A stretch of 32,026 nt of DNA from an uncultured Candidatus Melainabacteria bacterium (GCA_934747335.1 CAKVGS010000023.1:1-32026), one strand, 5' to 3'. Counted from the first letter of the stretch, positions 8,112-15,829 are shown. Notes: generated from the sequence alone by a model not told the origin. Numbers and translations: made by a program.

Positions 8112-8387
8112 TTACATAAATTTCTTTTCATAAGCATCCATTGCCTGCTTAAGCGTTGATTTTAAATAAGTTTGATACGGCATACCAAGATTTTCTGCAA
8201 TTTTTTTAGCTCTTTTTATTTCAAATTCTGACCATCGAAAATGAACATTTGCAGTCTGTTTTTTTGCTTCAATATCTTTTTCAGCTTCTTCTTCAAATTG
8301 TATTATTTGATTCTCAACATCTTGAGTTAGTTCATAATCAGAAACCTCGGCAATACCAACTTCAGGGATACTTACTTTTTTATTCAT
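8112..8387 (-). CDS. CopG/BrnA-like ribbon-helix-helix antitoxin (probable)
   Basis: This 91-residue acidic protein has a C-terminal half FRWSEFEIKRAKKIAENLGMPYQTYLKS (split here as FRWSEFEIKRAKK and IAENLGMPYQTYLKS) resembling the ribbon-helix-helix domain of CopG/BrnA-type antitoxins: a beta strand, a helix, then the G-x-P-Y-Q-T turn typical of that family. The N-terminal part is a charged tail that would wrap the toxin. It overlaps the upstream gene by 8 bases, so the two are translated from one mRNA with the toxin-like gene first, as in brnTA. In such systems the antitoxin also represses its own promoter; a palindrome sits in the promoter upstream. Confidence 0.7.
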   Translation of the reverse strand: MNKKVSIPEVGIAEVSDYELTQDVENQIIQFEEEAEKDIEAKKQTANVHFRWSEFEIKRAKKIAENLGMPYQTYLKSTLKQAMDAYEKKFM

Positions 8388-8670
8388 ATAAACCTCCTTG
8401 GCGAAATGCCGTTATTAGTAGTACGTTTTCATCTTTTAAAAATGTATAATAAACTGTTATATCAAATTTTTTGCTATAAGCTTCATAACGATTGTATTTT
8501 GTATTATATTCTTCTTCTGTTTTTGTAAAATATGCCGCTATTGCTTCTTGAGGAGTAACAAGATGTCTTATATACATATGATAATCGTACTCTTGCGTTA
8601 ACTCGTTATAATCCAACTTAACAACGAATTTTTGCCCCTTGATTTTAAAAATTTGATATTTAGATTTCAT
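8380..8670 (-). CDS. Putative toxin partner of the ribbon-helix-helix protein
   Basis: This 96-residue protein has alternating beta strands and polar helices (FKIKGQKFVVKLDYNE, YTFLKDENVLLITAFRQGG). I cannot place it firmly in RelE, BrnT or another toxin family, so the toxin role is inferred from gene order, size and the overlapping antitoxin-like gene. The frame is open up to an ATG at 8697, but a good promoter (-35 TTGAAA, 17-base spacer, -10 TATCAT) covers that ATG and predicts transcription starting at about 8670. I therefore chose the ATG at 8670, which would give a leaderless or nearly leaderless mRNA; no Shine-Dalgarno is visible. Confidence 0.6.
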   Translation of the reverse strand: MKSKYQIFKIKGQKFVVKLDYNELTQEYDYHMYIRHLVTPQEAIAAYFTKTEEEYNTKYNRYEAYSKKFDITVYYTFLKDENVLLITAFRQGGLYE

Positions 8671-8676
8671 AACATC

Positions 8677-8705
8677 ATGATAACACATTGTGTACACATT
8701 TTCAA
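8677..8705 (-). promoter_or_regulatory. Promoter and operator of the toxin-antitoxin pair
   Basis: On the minus strand, TTGAAA (8700-8705) and TATCAT (8677-8682) are separated by exactly 17 bases. The spacer contains the perfect palindrome TGTGTACACA (8689-8698), with a further ACAC half-site at 8683-8686. This position suits an operator bound by the antitoxin for autoregulation. Confidence 0.65.
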
Positions 8706-8712
8706 CACAAAT

Positions 8713-8750
8713 AATAAAAGTGGAAAATCGTTTTTAGACTTTCCACTTTT
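8713..8750. repeat. 38-bp stem-loop repeat, copy 2
   Basis: Exact copy of 8044-8081 in the same orientation, here between the toxin-antitoxin promoter and the clpC stop. A T-rich run follows on the plus strand. On the minus strand it could end the clpC transcript. Confidence 0.8.
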
Positions 8751-8759
8751 TTATTTTTT

Positions 8760-8778
8760 GTTGGGCTGAAAGCCCAAC
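8760..8778. repeat. Short palindrome GTTGGGCT-GAA-AGCCCAAC
   Basis: A perfect 8-bp hairpin with a 3-base loop, 20 bases past the clpC stop. It lacks a T-tract on the clpC strand, so it looks more like a REP unit than a terminator on its own. Confidence 0.6.
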
Positions 8779-8797
8779 CTACATTATTTTCAAAAAC

Positions 8798-11287
8798 CTA
8801 GCTCTCTTGAGTAACTGCTTGTTCAGCGTTAGCGCCTTCTTTTCTTTCGAAAACGATTTTATCGTCAACTAATTTAAGAAGAATTGTATCACCGGGTTGA
8901 TAAGCGTTTGTCAAGATTTCTTCAGCAAGTTGATCTTCAATTTTCTTTTGAATCAATCTTCTCAAAGGTCTTGCACCGTAAGCTTCGTTATAACCATCTT
9001 TTGCAAGATAATCTTTAACTTCATCAGTAACTTCGATTGACAAATCACGTTCAGAAAGACGTTTGAACAAATCTTTCATCATCAAGTCTACGATTTGACG
9101 GATTTCTTCCTTGCTCAAGTGTGAGAATACGATAATGTCATCAATACGGTTCAAGAACTCAGGTCTGAATGCCTTTTTAAGTTCTTCATTAACTGTATCT
9201 TTAAGTTTTTCGTACTTATCCTTTTTAACGTCTTCTGCTGTTGAGAAACCAAGTTTACCTTGAGTTGTAATCATACTTGCACCAACGTTAGAAGTCATGA
9301 TAATTACAGTATTCTTGAAGTTGATGTGGCGACCTTTTGCATCAGTCAAACGTCCGTCATCAAGAATTTGTAACATGATATTAAATACATCAGGGTGAGC
9401 TTTTTCAATTTCATCAAAAAGAATAACTGAGTAAGGTTTCTTTCTAACAAGCTCTGACAAGTGTCCGCCATCATCATAACCAACGTATCCCGGAGGAGAA
9501 CCGATAAGTTTTGCAGTAGAATGTTTTTCCATAAATTCTGACATATCTACTCTTATCATATTGTCTTCGCTACCAAAAATAGCTTCTGCTAAAGCTTTTG
9601 CAAGTTCTGTTTTACCAACACCGGTAGGACCGCAGAAGATAAAGCTTCCGATTGGTCTGTTTGGTGATTTTAAACCTACCCTTGCACGTCTGATTGCTTT
9701 AGAAATAGCAGTTACAGCGTCGCTTTGTCCGATAACTCTTGCATGAAGTGTATCTTCAAGCTTAAGTAATCTTTCTGATTCGCCTTCCGTAAGTTTTGTT
9801 ACAGGAACACCTGTCATTGTTGCAATAACTTCTGCGACATCTTCTTCAGTTACAGTCGGTTTATTTGCATCATTTTGACGACGCCATTCTTCAGAAACTT
9901 CTCTGATTCTATCCTTCATATTTGCTTCGTCATCGCGCAAAGCTGATGCTCTTTCAAATTCTTGATTTCTGATTGCATCCTCTTTTTCCTTGATAATTTC
10001 TTTCAATTCTTTATCAAGTTCTTTTCCTTCAGGAGAAAGTGTGCAAACCTTTAATCTAACCTTTGAGCTGGCTTCGTCGATTACATCAATAGCTTTGTCA
10101 GGTAAAAATCTATCATTGATGTATTTGCTTGAAAGCTTTGTTGCAGCAACGATTGCTTCATCTGAAATGTTCAAGTTGTGGTGTTCTTCGTATTTTGGTT
10201 TCAAACCACGAATAATTTCTATTGTTTCATCAATAGAAGGTTCGTCAATGATTACAGGTTGGAATCTTCTTTCCAAAGCTGAATCTTTTTCGATGTACTT
10301 TCTGTATTCATCAGAAGTTGTAGCACCGATTACTTGAATTTCACCTCTTGAAAGTGCAGGTTTAAGAATGTTTGCTGCATCAATCGCACCTTCTGCCGCA
10401 CCGGCACCAATTAAGGTGTGCATTTCATCAATTACAAGAATAACATTTCCGGCTTGTCTGATTTCGTCCATAATTTTTTTAAGACGTTCTTCAAATTCAC
10501 CTCTGTATTTTGTACCTGCAATCAATAAGCCCATATCAAGCTGAATAATTTTTTTGTTTTCCAAAATATCAGGAACTTCGCTATTTACAATTCTGATTGC
10601 AAGACCTTCTGCAACAGCAGTTTTACCAACACCCGGTTCACCAAGCAAAACAGGGTTGTTTTTTGTTCTTCTTGCAAGAATTTGTATAACACGTTCGATT
10701 TCTTTTTCTCTACCGACAACGGGGTCAAGTCTGAGTTCTGATGCGGCTTGAGTTAAATCAGTACCGAATTCATCAAGGCTTGGAGTCTTAACTTTGCTTG
10801 CTTGAGAGCTTGAAGATGAACTGCCAACGCCGGCAGAAGCTGTTTGAGGTTTTGAATCACCTAACATTTTAACAACATTACTTCTAACTTTGTTCAAGTC
10901 TACACCAAGGTTTTCCAAAACTCTTGCTGCAACGCCTTCGCCTTCACGAATTAAGCCTAAAAGTAAGTGTTCTGTGCCTATGTAGTTGTGACCAAGTTGT
11001 CTTGCTTCATCCCAAGAAAGCTCTAAAACTCTTTTTGCTCTTGGAGTAAACGGAATTTCTACGGCAACGAAGCCTGAGCCTCTGCCGATAATCTTTTCAA
11101 CTTCAACTCTTGCATCTTTAAGGTTTACGCCCATAGATTTAAGGGTTTTAGCTGCAATACCTGTTCCTTCGCCGATTAAACCAAGCAAAATTTGCTCAGT
11201 TCCGACAAAATTATGACCAAGTCTTCTTGCTTCTTCTTGAGCAAGCATAATGACTTTAATCGCCTTTTCAGTAAAACGTTCGAACAT
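8798..11287 (-). CDS. clpC: ATP-dependent Clp protease ATPase subunit ClpC
   Basis: This 829-residue AAA+ unfoldase has the full ClpC plan. Two ClpN repeats (residues 1-145) are followed by AAA1 with Walker A GEPGVGKT (216-223) and Walker B VILVIDEMHTL. A UVR coiled-coil (about 425-465, NQEFERASALRD) distinguishes ClpC from ClpA and ClpB. AAA2 carries GPTGVGKTELAK, and a loop KLGFS in the D2 domain corresponds to the xGF loop that docks ClpP. It unfolds substrates for ClpP. A ribosome site GAGGAAAA and a promoter at 11329-11357 precede it. ClpC is characteristic of Gram-positives and the cyanobacterial lineage. Confidence 0.95.
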   Translation of the reverse strand: MFERFTEKAIKVIMLAQEEARRLGHNFVGTEQILLGLIGEGTGIAAKTLKSMGVNLKDARVEVEKIIGRGSGFVAVEIPFTPRAKRVLELSWDEARQLGHNYIGTEHLLLGLIREGEGVAARVLENLGVDLNKVRSNVVKMLGDSKPQTASAGVGSSSSSSQASKVKTPSLDEFGTDLTQAASELRLDPVVGREKEIERVIQILARRTKNNPVLLGEPGVGKTAVAEGLAIRIVNSEVPDILENKKIIQLDMGLLIAGTKYRGEFEERLKKIMDEIRQAGNVILVIDEMHTLIGAGAAEGAIDAANILKPALSRGEIQVIGATTSDEYRKYIEKDSALERRFQPVIIDEPSIDETIEIIRGLKPKYEEHHNLNISDEAIVAATKLSSKYINDRFLPDKAIDVIDEASSKVRLKVCTLSPEGKELDKELKEIIKEKEDAIRNQEFERASALRDDEANMKDRIREVSEEWRRQNDANKPTVTEEDVAEVIATMTGVPVTKLTEGESERLLKLEDTLHARVIGQSDAVTAISKAIRRARVGLKSPNRPIGSFIFCGPTGVGKTELAKALAEAIFGSEDNMIRVDMSEFMEKHSTAKLIGSPPGYVGYDDGGHLSELVRKKPYSVILFDEIEKAHPDVFNIMLQILDDGRLTDAKGRHINFKNTVIIMTSNVGASMITTQGKLGFSTAEDVKKDKYEKLKDTVNEELKKAFRPEFLNRIDDIIVFSHLSKEEIRQIVDLMMKDLFKRLSERDLSIEVTDEVKDYLAKDGYNEAYGARPLRRLIQKKIEDQLAEEILTNAYQPGDTILLKLVDDKIVFERKEGANAEQAVTQES

Positions 11288-11328
11288 TTAATATTTTCCT
11301 CTTCTTATAAATATATTTATATAAGTAT

Positions 11329-11357
11329 ATATTACAAAAAATTTACAATTATTTCAA
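11329..11357 (-). promoter_or_regulatory. Probable clpC promoter
   Basis: On the minus strand, -35 TTGAAA (11352-11357), a 17-base spacer and -10 TAATAT (11329-11334) lie about 40 bases before the clpC start. No CtsR-type operator repeat was evident by eye. Confidence 0.45.
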
Positions 11358-11484
11358 GTAGCAATTCCCAAACACAAAGACAAAGCTAAAATAGAACTAT
11401 TTTTTTACTAATTCCCTTACCTTCTCCCACTCGGTAATTTCATTTTTTCTAATATTTCATATCATGGCATCGAAAGGGTGTTGT

Positions 11485-12054
11485 ATGTCGAAATCCGTCT
11501 ACAAAAAAATGGACATTAATTCGCTTGTTCTTTCTGCTAAAAATGCAGATGGACAAGCTTTAGAAGAAATTGTAAAACGAGTACAAAAAAGTGTTTTTAC
11601 AATGTTTAGTTATCTTGTAGACAAACGCCAAGATATTGCGGATTTGACACAGGACGCTCTTATCAAAATGGCGAAAAATATAAATTCACTAAAAGATCCT
11701 AAGCTCTTTAAGGCCTGGCTCAATCAAATTGTCACGAATGTTTTTTATGATTATGTAAAAAAGAATTCTAAAGATAAGAACTTTGAATCAGACAATAATA
11801 AACTTTTAGAAATTAAAGATAAAATTGGCTGTGAACCTGGCGAAAAATGCTTATTTGCAGAAATGGAAAAGCTTATTAAAAGTGCAATCCTAACTCTACC
11901 TGATTATTTAAGGATTGTTATCATTTTAAGAGAATATGAAGGTTTAAGCTACGACGACATTTCTAAAATAACAAATACTACCGTTGGCACTGTAAAATCA
12001 AGAATTTCGAGAGCAAGACTCAAATTGCAACAAGAATTAAAAGAATTTATTTAG
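11485..12054 (+). CDS. ECF-type RNA polymerase sigma factor
   Basis: This 189-residue protein starts at the ATG at 11485, which has AAAGGG at 11472-11477; the in-frame ATG at 11464 has no ribosome site. Sigma region 2 is seen in DIADLTQDALIKMAKNI plus FKAWLNQIVTNVFYDYV. Region 4 is seen in LPDYLRIVIILREYEGL and VGTVKSRISRARLKL. There is no region 1 or 3, as in the ECF group. The following gene encodes a zinc-finger anti-sigma factor, so the sigma factor is probably held inactive at the membrane until an envelope signal arrives. It is divergent from clpC. Confidence 0.87.
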   Translation: MSKSVYKKMDINSLVLSAKNADGQALEEIVKRVQKSVFTMFSYLVDKRQDIADLTQDALIKMAKNINSLKDPKLFKAWLNQIVTNVFYDYVKKNSKDKNFESDNNKLLEIKDKIGCEPGEKCLFAEMEKLIKSAILTLPDYLRIVIILREYEGLSYDDISKITNTTVGTVKSRISRARLKLQQELKEFI

Positions 12055-12065
12055 AAAGGAGTATT

Positions 12066-12605
12066 ATGGAAATAACTTGCACCCAAATGGACGTACTAAT
12101 ATCTTTTTATATAGAAGGAGATTTGAGTAAAACACTAAAAGAAAAAGTCGAAGAACATTTGCAAAATTGTCCGGCTTGTCGCGCCAAGCTTGAAATTATA
12201 AGTTCTTTACTAAAAGACTTGAAAGAAACAATTGAAAACGAGCAGGAAGAAGTTCTGTCAACCACAACAACAAGCCAATATCGACTTTTTCAAAATAATC
12301 TTTCTGCTTATGTAGACAATGAATTACCACCTGAGGAGAATATAAAAATTAAAAAATTTACTATCAACAACAAAAAGGCGAGAAAAGAATTAGAAAACGC
12401 TTACAGCATACGAAAACTGATGAACGATTCTTTTCAAAAAACAAAATCCGAAAACAGACAAGACTTTTCAAAAAATGTCATGAAACAATTAGATTTGACA
12501 AGTGAAGCAAATCTCGGTTTTCATCCGCTTCTAAAAGTTGCTATCGCTTTTGTAATGACCGTTTTAGTATTGTCTGCAATTATCGTATTTTCACTAACTC
12601 TTTAA
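12066..12605 (+). CDS. Membrane-anchored zinc-finger anti-sigma factor
   Basis: This 179-residue protein begins 11 bases after the sigma gene, with AAAGGAG just upstream. Residues 5-45 form an anti-sigma zinc module, with C5 and the H-x3-C-x2-C set in EEHLQNCPACRAKL. A second stretch (residues 75-120, LSAYVDNELPPEENIKI) looks like a repeat of the same helical module without the metal ligands. A single membrane span lies near the C-terminus (about 158-178, VAIAFVMTVLVLSAIIVF), with almost nothing beyond it. The ZAS domain would bind the sigma factor in the cytoplasm. The stop is 9 bases from the convergent pflA stop, with no clear terminator between. Confidence 0.82.
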   Translation: MEITCTQMDVLISFYIEGDLSKTLKEKVEEHLQNCPACRAKLEIISSLLKDLKETIENEQEEVLSTTTTSQYRLFQNNLSAYVDNELPPEENIKIKKFTINNKKARKELENAYSIRKLMNDSFQKTKSENRQDFSKNVMKQLDLTSEANLGFHPLLKVAIAFVMTVLVLSAIIVFSLTL

Positions 12606-12614
12606 CGAATATAT

Positions 12615-13361
12615 TTATTGCTGCTTATTCGCTCTGTATGCCTTTAAGATAATATTTCTTGCCTTAATCGCATCATCGTGTGTAAGAGGCGGAACACCTT
12701 TCAAAGGATAATCAATACCTAAATTTTCATATTTAGGTATTGCCATATCATGATACGGCAACACATCCAATGCCGCAATGTTGTGCAATGTTGCCATAAA
12801 TTCGCCTAAGCGCGTCAAGTATTCTTCTTTGTAGGTAATTCCCGGAACAACAACATGTCTTAACCACATTGGTTTTTTGATATCTGAAAGATAGCGCGCA
12901 AAATCTAAAATATTTTTGTTTGAATGTTTTGTTAATTTTTTATGTTCTTCATCATCAATGTGCTTGATATCTAAAAGCACAATGCTTGTGTATTTCATTA
13001 ATTCATCGACTTTTGCGGTGTTTTCTTTATTAAACAAAACGCCTGAGGTATCAAGCGCAGTATTAACACCTTTTGCGGATAATCTTTTGAACAATTCGGT
13101 TACAAATTCCATTTGTGCCATCGGCTCACCGCCTGTTACGGTAACCCCGCCCGAACAGAACTCTTTAACGCCTTCGTATTGCTTAACGATTTCGTCAACA
13201 CTTACTTTGTTATTTTCCTTAAAATCCCAAGTGTCAGGATTATGGCAATACTGGCAACGCATTGGGCATCCTTGTGTGAAAACCACAAATCTGATTCCGG
13301 GTCCGTCTACCGTCCCACAACTTTCTATTGAATGTATATTTCCATAAATTTGTTCTGTCAT
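12615..13361 (-). CDS. pflA: Pyruvate formate-lyase activating enzyme
   Basis: This 248-residue radical SAM enzyme has the CxxxCxxC cluster at C32, C36 and C39 (QGCPMRCQYCHNPDTW) and the GGVTVTGGEPMAQ motif. It generates the glycyl radical on pyruvate formate-lyase, pointing to fermentative anaerobic metabolism. Length and motif order match PflA rather than the longer glycyl-radical activases that carry two extra ferredoxin-type clusters. No pflB is adjacent, so the partner must be elsewhere in the genome. The ribosome site is GAGAGG. The gene converges on the anti-sigma gene. Confidence 0.9.
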   Translation of the reverse strand: MTEQIYGNIHSIESCGTVDGPGIRFVVFTQGCPMRCQYCHNPDTWDFKENNKVSVDEIVKQYEGVKEFCSGGVTVTGGEPMAQMEFVTELFKRLSAKGVNTALDTSGVLFNKENTAKVDELMKYTSIVLLDIKHIDDEEHKKLTKHSNKNILDFARYLSDIKKPMWLRHVVVPGITYKEEYLTRLGEFMATLHNIAALDVLPYHDMAIPKYENLGIDYPLKGVPPLTHDDAIKARNIILKAYRANKQQ

Positions 13362-13490
13362 AATCTAAACCTCTCTTATATATTTTATTACAAATTAAGA
13401 AATGGTTGCAAGTGGATTGAGATATTCTGCCTTAGATTATTCAGATTAATCATAGAAGTTTACGACAGAATCAGCCCCCACCCTAACCCT

Positions 13491-13688
13491 CCCCCTCGGA
13501 CAGTAGTGTCCATAATAATTTTTAGAAAAATTTCTAAAACAGAATAAAATCAATATAGTTATGTTGCAAACATTGAGTCAAAACTTAAAATGAACGACAA
13601 TCGCGCCGCGAGCGTTTTTTAGCGAGCGTGAAAATGTCGTTCATTTGATAAAAATTATCATGGACAGTAGTACCCCCTCGGAGAGGGA
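13491..13688. repeat. REP class A palindrome split by an insertion
   Basis: The left part ends in CCCCCTCGGA (13491-13500), and the same ten bases resume at 13673-13682 followed by GAGGG. Removing 13501-13682 restores CCCTCCCCCTCGGAGAGGG, a normal class A REP like that at 6499-6529. Confidence 0.75.
13501..13672. mobile_element. 172-bp MITE-like element with 10-bp target duplication
   Basis: The terminal inverted repeats are about 24 bp, with 20 matching positions. The left end reads CAGTAGTGTCCATAATAAT; the right end, reverse-complemented, reads TACTACTGTCCATGATAAT. Direct repeats CCCCCTCGGA flank both ends (13491-13500 and 13673-13682). Inside is a long hairpin with perfect 12-bp arms AAATGAACGACA (13588-13599) and TGTCGTTCATTT (13635-13646). 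There is no room for a transposase, so it would be mobilised in trans. A duplication of about 10 bp occurs in some IS4- and ISAs1-type elements, but the family cannot be fixed here. Confidence 0.72.
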
Positions 13689-13826
13689 ACATGCTAAAGT
13701 CGTTCAAAACCTCTAAATCCGTTTTCTCTCCAACAATCTTCACAAATAACATCACATGTGCTAAAATTAGAATATAAATAAACAGCAGACTTTGAAAGAA
13801 AGTGAGAATTGTCCGTGAGAAATAGT

Positions 13827-15233
13827 ATGAAGAGCGCATTTTCATTAATGGAAATGATGGTAGTTTTGCTTATAGTAGCAGTTGTTGCAGCAGCAACAGC
13901 CCCAATGGTAACAAAAAAAATGGCAAGAAGTACCGGAAGCGGTGACAGCCCTTGGTTATTCACAGGTACTAACGGCAATATTGTATACAACATGAACAAG
14001 GCTGATATTAGTGCAATAATCGGCGCCAGCAGTTATGCTACCGATAATAACGGTCCAACACACCCCAGATTAGTAATTGCAAGCGGAGCGGATGCAAATC
14101 GTCCTGCTTTAGCATTCGCAGACCAAGATGGTAATTTTAGCGGACAAATTAATATGAATAAAAAAAATGGTGTTGTTGCTTTAAATAATTCTCTTGTTGG
14201 CAACAATTCCGTTGCTGTTGGCATGGGACAAACTACAAGTACAACAAATAATAATAGCACTACAACTTATAGCGGTATTGTTGCGATTGGACAAGGCGTA
14301 ACAACGACAGCTAATAATGCAATTGCAATTGGACAAGGCGCAATAGCAACTGCCGAGAAAGCCGTTGCTATTGGGCAAGCAGAAGCAAATAGAACGGCTA
14401 CTATTGCTATTGGTAGAAGCACAGAGGCTAGTGGTGGTTATTCAATTGCTATCGGAGATGGAGCAAAGGCACAAAATATTAGTTCTCTTGCTATCGGCGA
14501 TAGCACAACTGCATCGCACAACTATTCAACGGCAATTGGTCATAATGCAGCAACAACGGCATCACATCAAATTGTATTAGGTACAAATAGTGATACAGTA
14601 TACATCCCTGGACATTTGGTAGTCGGCGATGTTTTTGTAAACAACATTTCAAATTCCCAAAGAGCAGAAGGACTTATGTATCGTGCATATGATAGTTGGA
14701 CGGAAGCAGGAGTAACCTCTGATATTAATAAATTTCTAACTACAAGAAATCTTTCTACTGGTAATGGTCTAAGAGCTGCAAAAGTTAAACCTGTACCAAC
14801 ACCTGATTGGGCTAGAAATGCTCTTTCTGACCGCCGATTGAAAAATGTTGGTGAAAAATACACAGCAGGTTTAGAAGAGTTAAAGAAACTGGATTTTTAC
14901 CATTACACATTCAAAAAAGACGAAGCTAAAACTCCAATGGTTGGCGTAATGGCTCAAGATTTACAGAAAGTATTCCCTGATGCGGTAATGAAGGGGGATG
15001 ATGGATTTTTGAGAATTCGTCTTGAAGATATGTTCTATGCAGTAATCAATGCGGTTAAAGAATTGGATACAAGAATCAATGATATCAAAACTTCTTTTAG
15101 TTCTAAACTTGATGCTCAAGAACAGAGAATTGCTAATTTAGAAAAACAAAACGCTGAATTACAAAAAGAAAATAGCGAATTAAAAGAAGATATTAAAGCT
15201 ATCAAAAAAAGAATAAATAAGCTTGAGAAATAG
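13827..15233 (+). CDS. Prepilin-like protein with YadA-type head and S74 autoprocessing domain
   Basis: The protein has 468 residues from the ATG at 13827; TTG 13809 and GTG 13815 are alternative starts. The N-terminus is a class III signal, MKSA then FSLMEMMVVLLIVAVVAAA, with phenylalanine at +1 and glutamate at +5 as required for prepilin peptidase and pilin assembly. Residues about 120-255 carry repeated SxAIGxxAxA units (VAIGQG, IAIGQG, LAIGDS, TAIGHN) typical of YadA-like trimeric beta-roll heads. Residues about 330-410 match the peptidase S74 intramolecular chaperone (SDRRLKNVGEKYTAGLEEL, GVMAQDLQKVFPDAV), with Ser334 and Lys339 spaced as in the autocleaving dyad. A coiled coil ends the protein. 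The likely product is a trimeric surface or pilus-tip fibre. Confidence 0.82.
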   Translation: MKSAFSLMEMMVVLLIVAVVAAATAPMVTKKMARSTGSGDSPWLFTGTNGNIVYNMNKADISAIIGASSYATDNNGPTHPRLVIASGADANRPALAFADQDGNFSGQINMNKKNGVVALNNSLVGNNSVAVGMGQTTSTTNNNSTTTYSGIVAIGQGVTTTANNAIAIGQGAIATAEKAVAIGQAEANRTATIAIGRSTEASGGYSIAIGDGAKAQNISSLAIGDSTTASHNYSTAIGHNAATTASHQIVLGTNSDTVYIPGHLVVGDVFVNNISNSQRAEGLMYRAYDSWTEAGVTSDINKFLTTRNLSTGNGLRAAKVKPVPTPDWARNALSDRRLKNVGEKYTAGLEELKKLDFYHYTFKKDEAKTPMVGVMAQDLQKVFPDAVMKGDDGFLRIRLEDMFYAVINAVKELDTRINDIKTSFSSKLDAQEQRIANLEKQNAELQKENSELKEDIKAIKKRINKLEK

Positions 15234-15250
15234 GGTGTTACATTAGTTAT

Positions 15251-15506
15251 CACCCTCATCAGAGCTCCGCTCAGCTTCTCCCCTCAAGGGAGAAGCTGTT
15301 TTTTGCGTTAGCTTAGCGCATCTTACCGCTTCGCCCTTGAGGGGAGAGCGGATTTTCGGGAGGGTGATGTCGAGCGTAAGCGAGCAAACCCGTAAGAGCA
15401 TTTAACATGGAAATAACTGCTAAAATCCGTAAGGATTTGTTGTTATTGAAATGTTATGCTCGCCCGAATAATCCAAGACAAGCTGAGCGGAGCTCTGATG
15501 AGGGTG
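15251..15506. repeat. 256-bp palindromic element with 27-bp perfect inverted ends
   Basis: The arms 15251-15277 and 15480-15506 are exact reverse complements (outer bases CACCCTCATCAGAGCTCC). Nested inside are CCCCTCAAGGG / CCCTTGAGGGG and a weaker pair GAGCATTTAACAT / ATGTTATGCTC. The whole could fold into one long hairpin. It has no coding capacity. Clear target duplications were not found. Confidence 0.75.
15442..15481. repeat. 40-bp interspersed motif, copy 1
   Basis: The segment starting GTTATTGAAATGTTATGCTC matches 20120-20159 at 36 of 40 positions. Here it lies within the right half of the 256-bp palindromic element. Confidence 0.6.
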
Positions 15507-15534
15507 GTATATAAAATAAAAATAATTATTAAAA

Positions 15535-15633
15535 GGCTGGATTGTTTCGGTGCTAATCGCACCTCACAATGACGCCAAACCAGTAGTTTCACGCCACGTC
15601 ATTCTGAGAAACTGTGTTTCGAAGAATCCAGCC
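15535..15633. repeat. 99-bp REP-like palindrome
   Basis: The ends GGCTGGATT and AATCCAGCC are inverted; inner arms AATGACG and CGTCATT are also inverted. The GTCATTCTGAG...GAAGAATCC wording is a familiar interspersed bacterial repeat type. Confidence 0.6.
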
Positions 15634-15765
15634 ATTTAATAACTATTACTTTTAGTCTGTAAAATACAATTTTCACTAAAAAGCCTCACAATAACTGCAT
15701 TTTGCATTATCAACTTTTCTCAATTTCTTCCCCGCAAACCCCTATTAACAATACATCCAAGTCTC

Positions 15766-15793
15766 TTGAAAAAATAATTGTTAATAGTACAAT
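15766..15793 (+). promoter_or_regulatory. Probable pgi promoter
   Basis: -35 TTGAAA (15766-15771), a 16-base spacer and -10 TACAAT (15788-15793), 36 bases before the pgi start. Confidence 0.5.
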
Positions 15794-15829
15794 TAAAATA
15801 AGGATATTAGGTTTTAGAAAGGATTGCGG

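Larger units (their letters stand above)
13362..13826. other. Repeat-rich intergenic region
   Basis: No supported gene. It holds a REP class A palindrome interrupted by a 172-bp MITE-like insertion (see 13501-13672), then the leader of the following gene. Short open frames on both strands here match nothing recognisable. Confidence 0.6.
15234..15829. other. Repeat-rich intergenic region before pgi
   Basis: No gene seen. It contains a 256-bp element with perfect 27-bp inverted ends (15251-15506), a 99-bp palindromic repeat (15535-15633) and the pgi promoter (15766-15793). Confidence 0.65.

Noticed and set aside
9561..10751. Plus-strand open frames opposite clpC
   Set aside because: The minus-strand ClpC is complete and unmistakable; the opposite frames show no motif.
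12916..13347. Open frames opposite pflA
   Set aside because: PflA is full length with all motifs; the antisense frames have no support.
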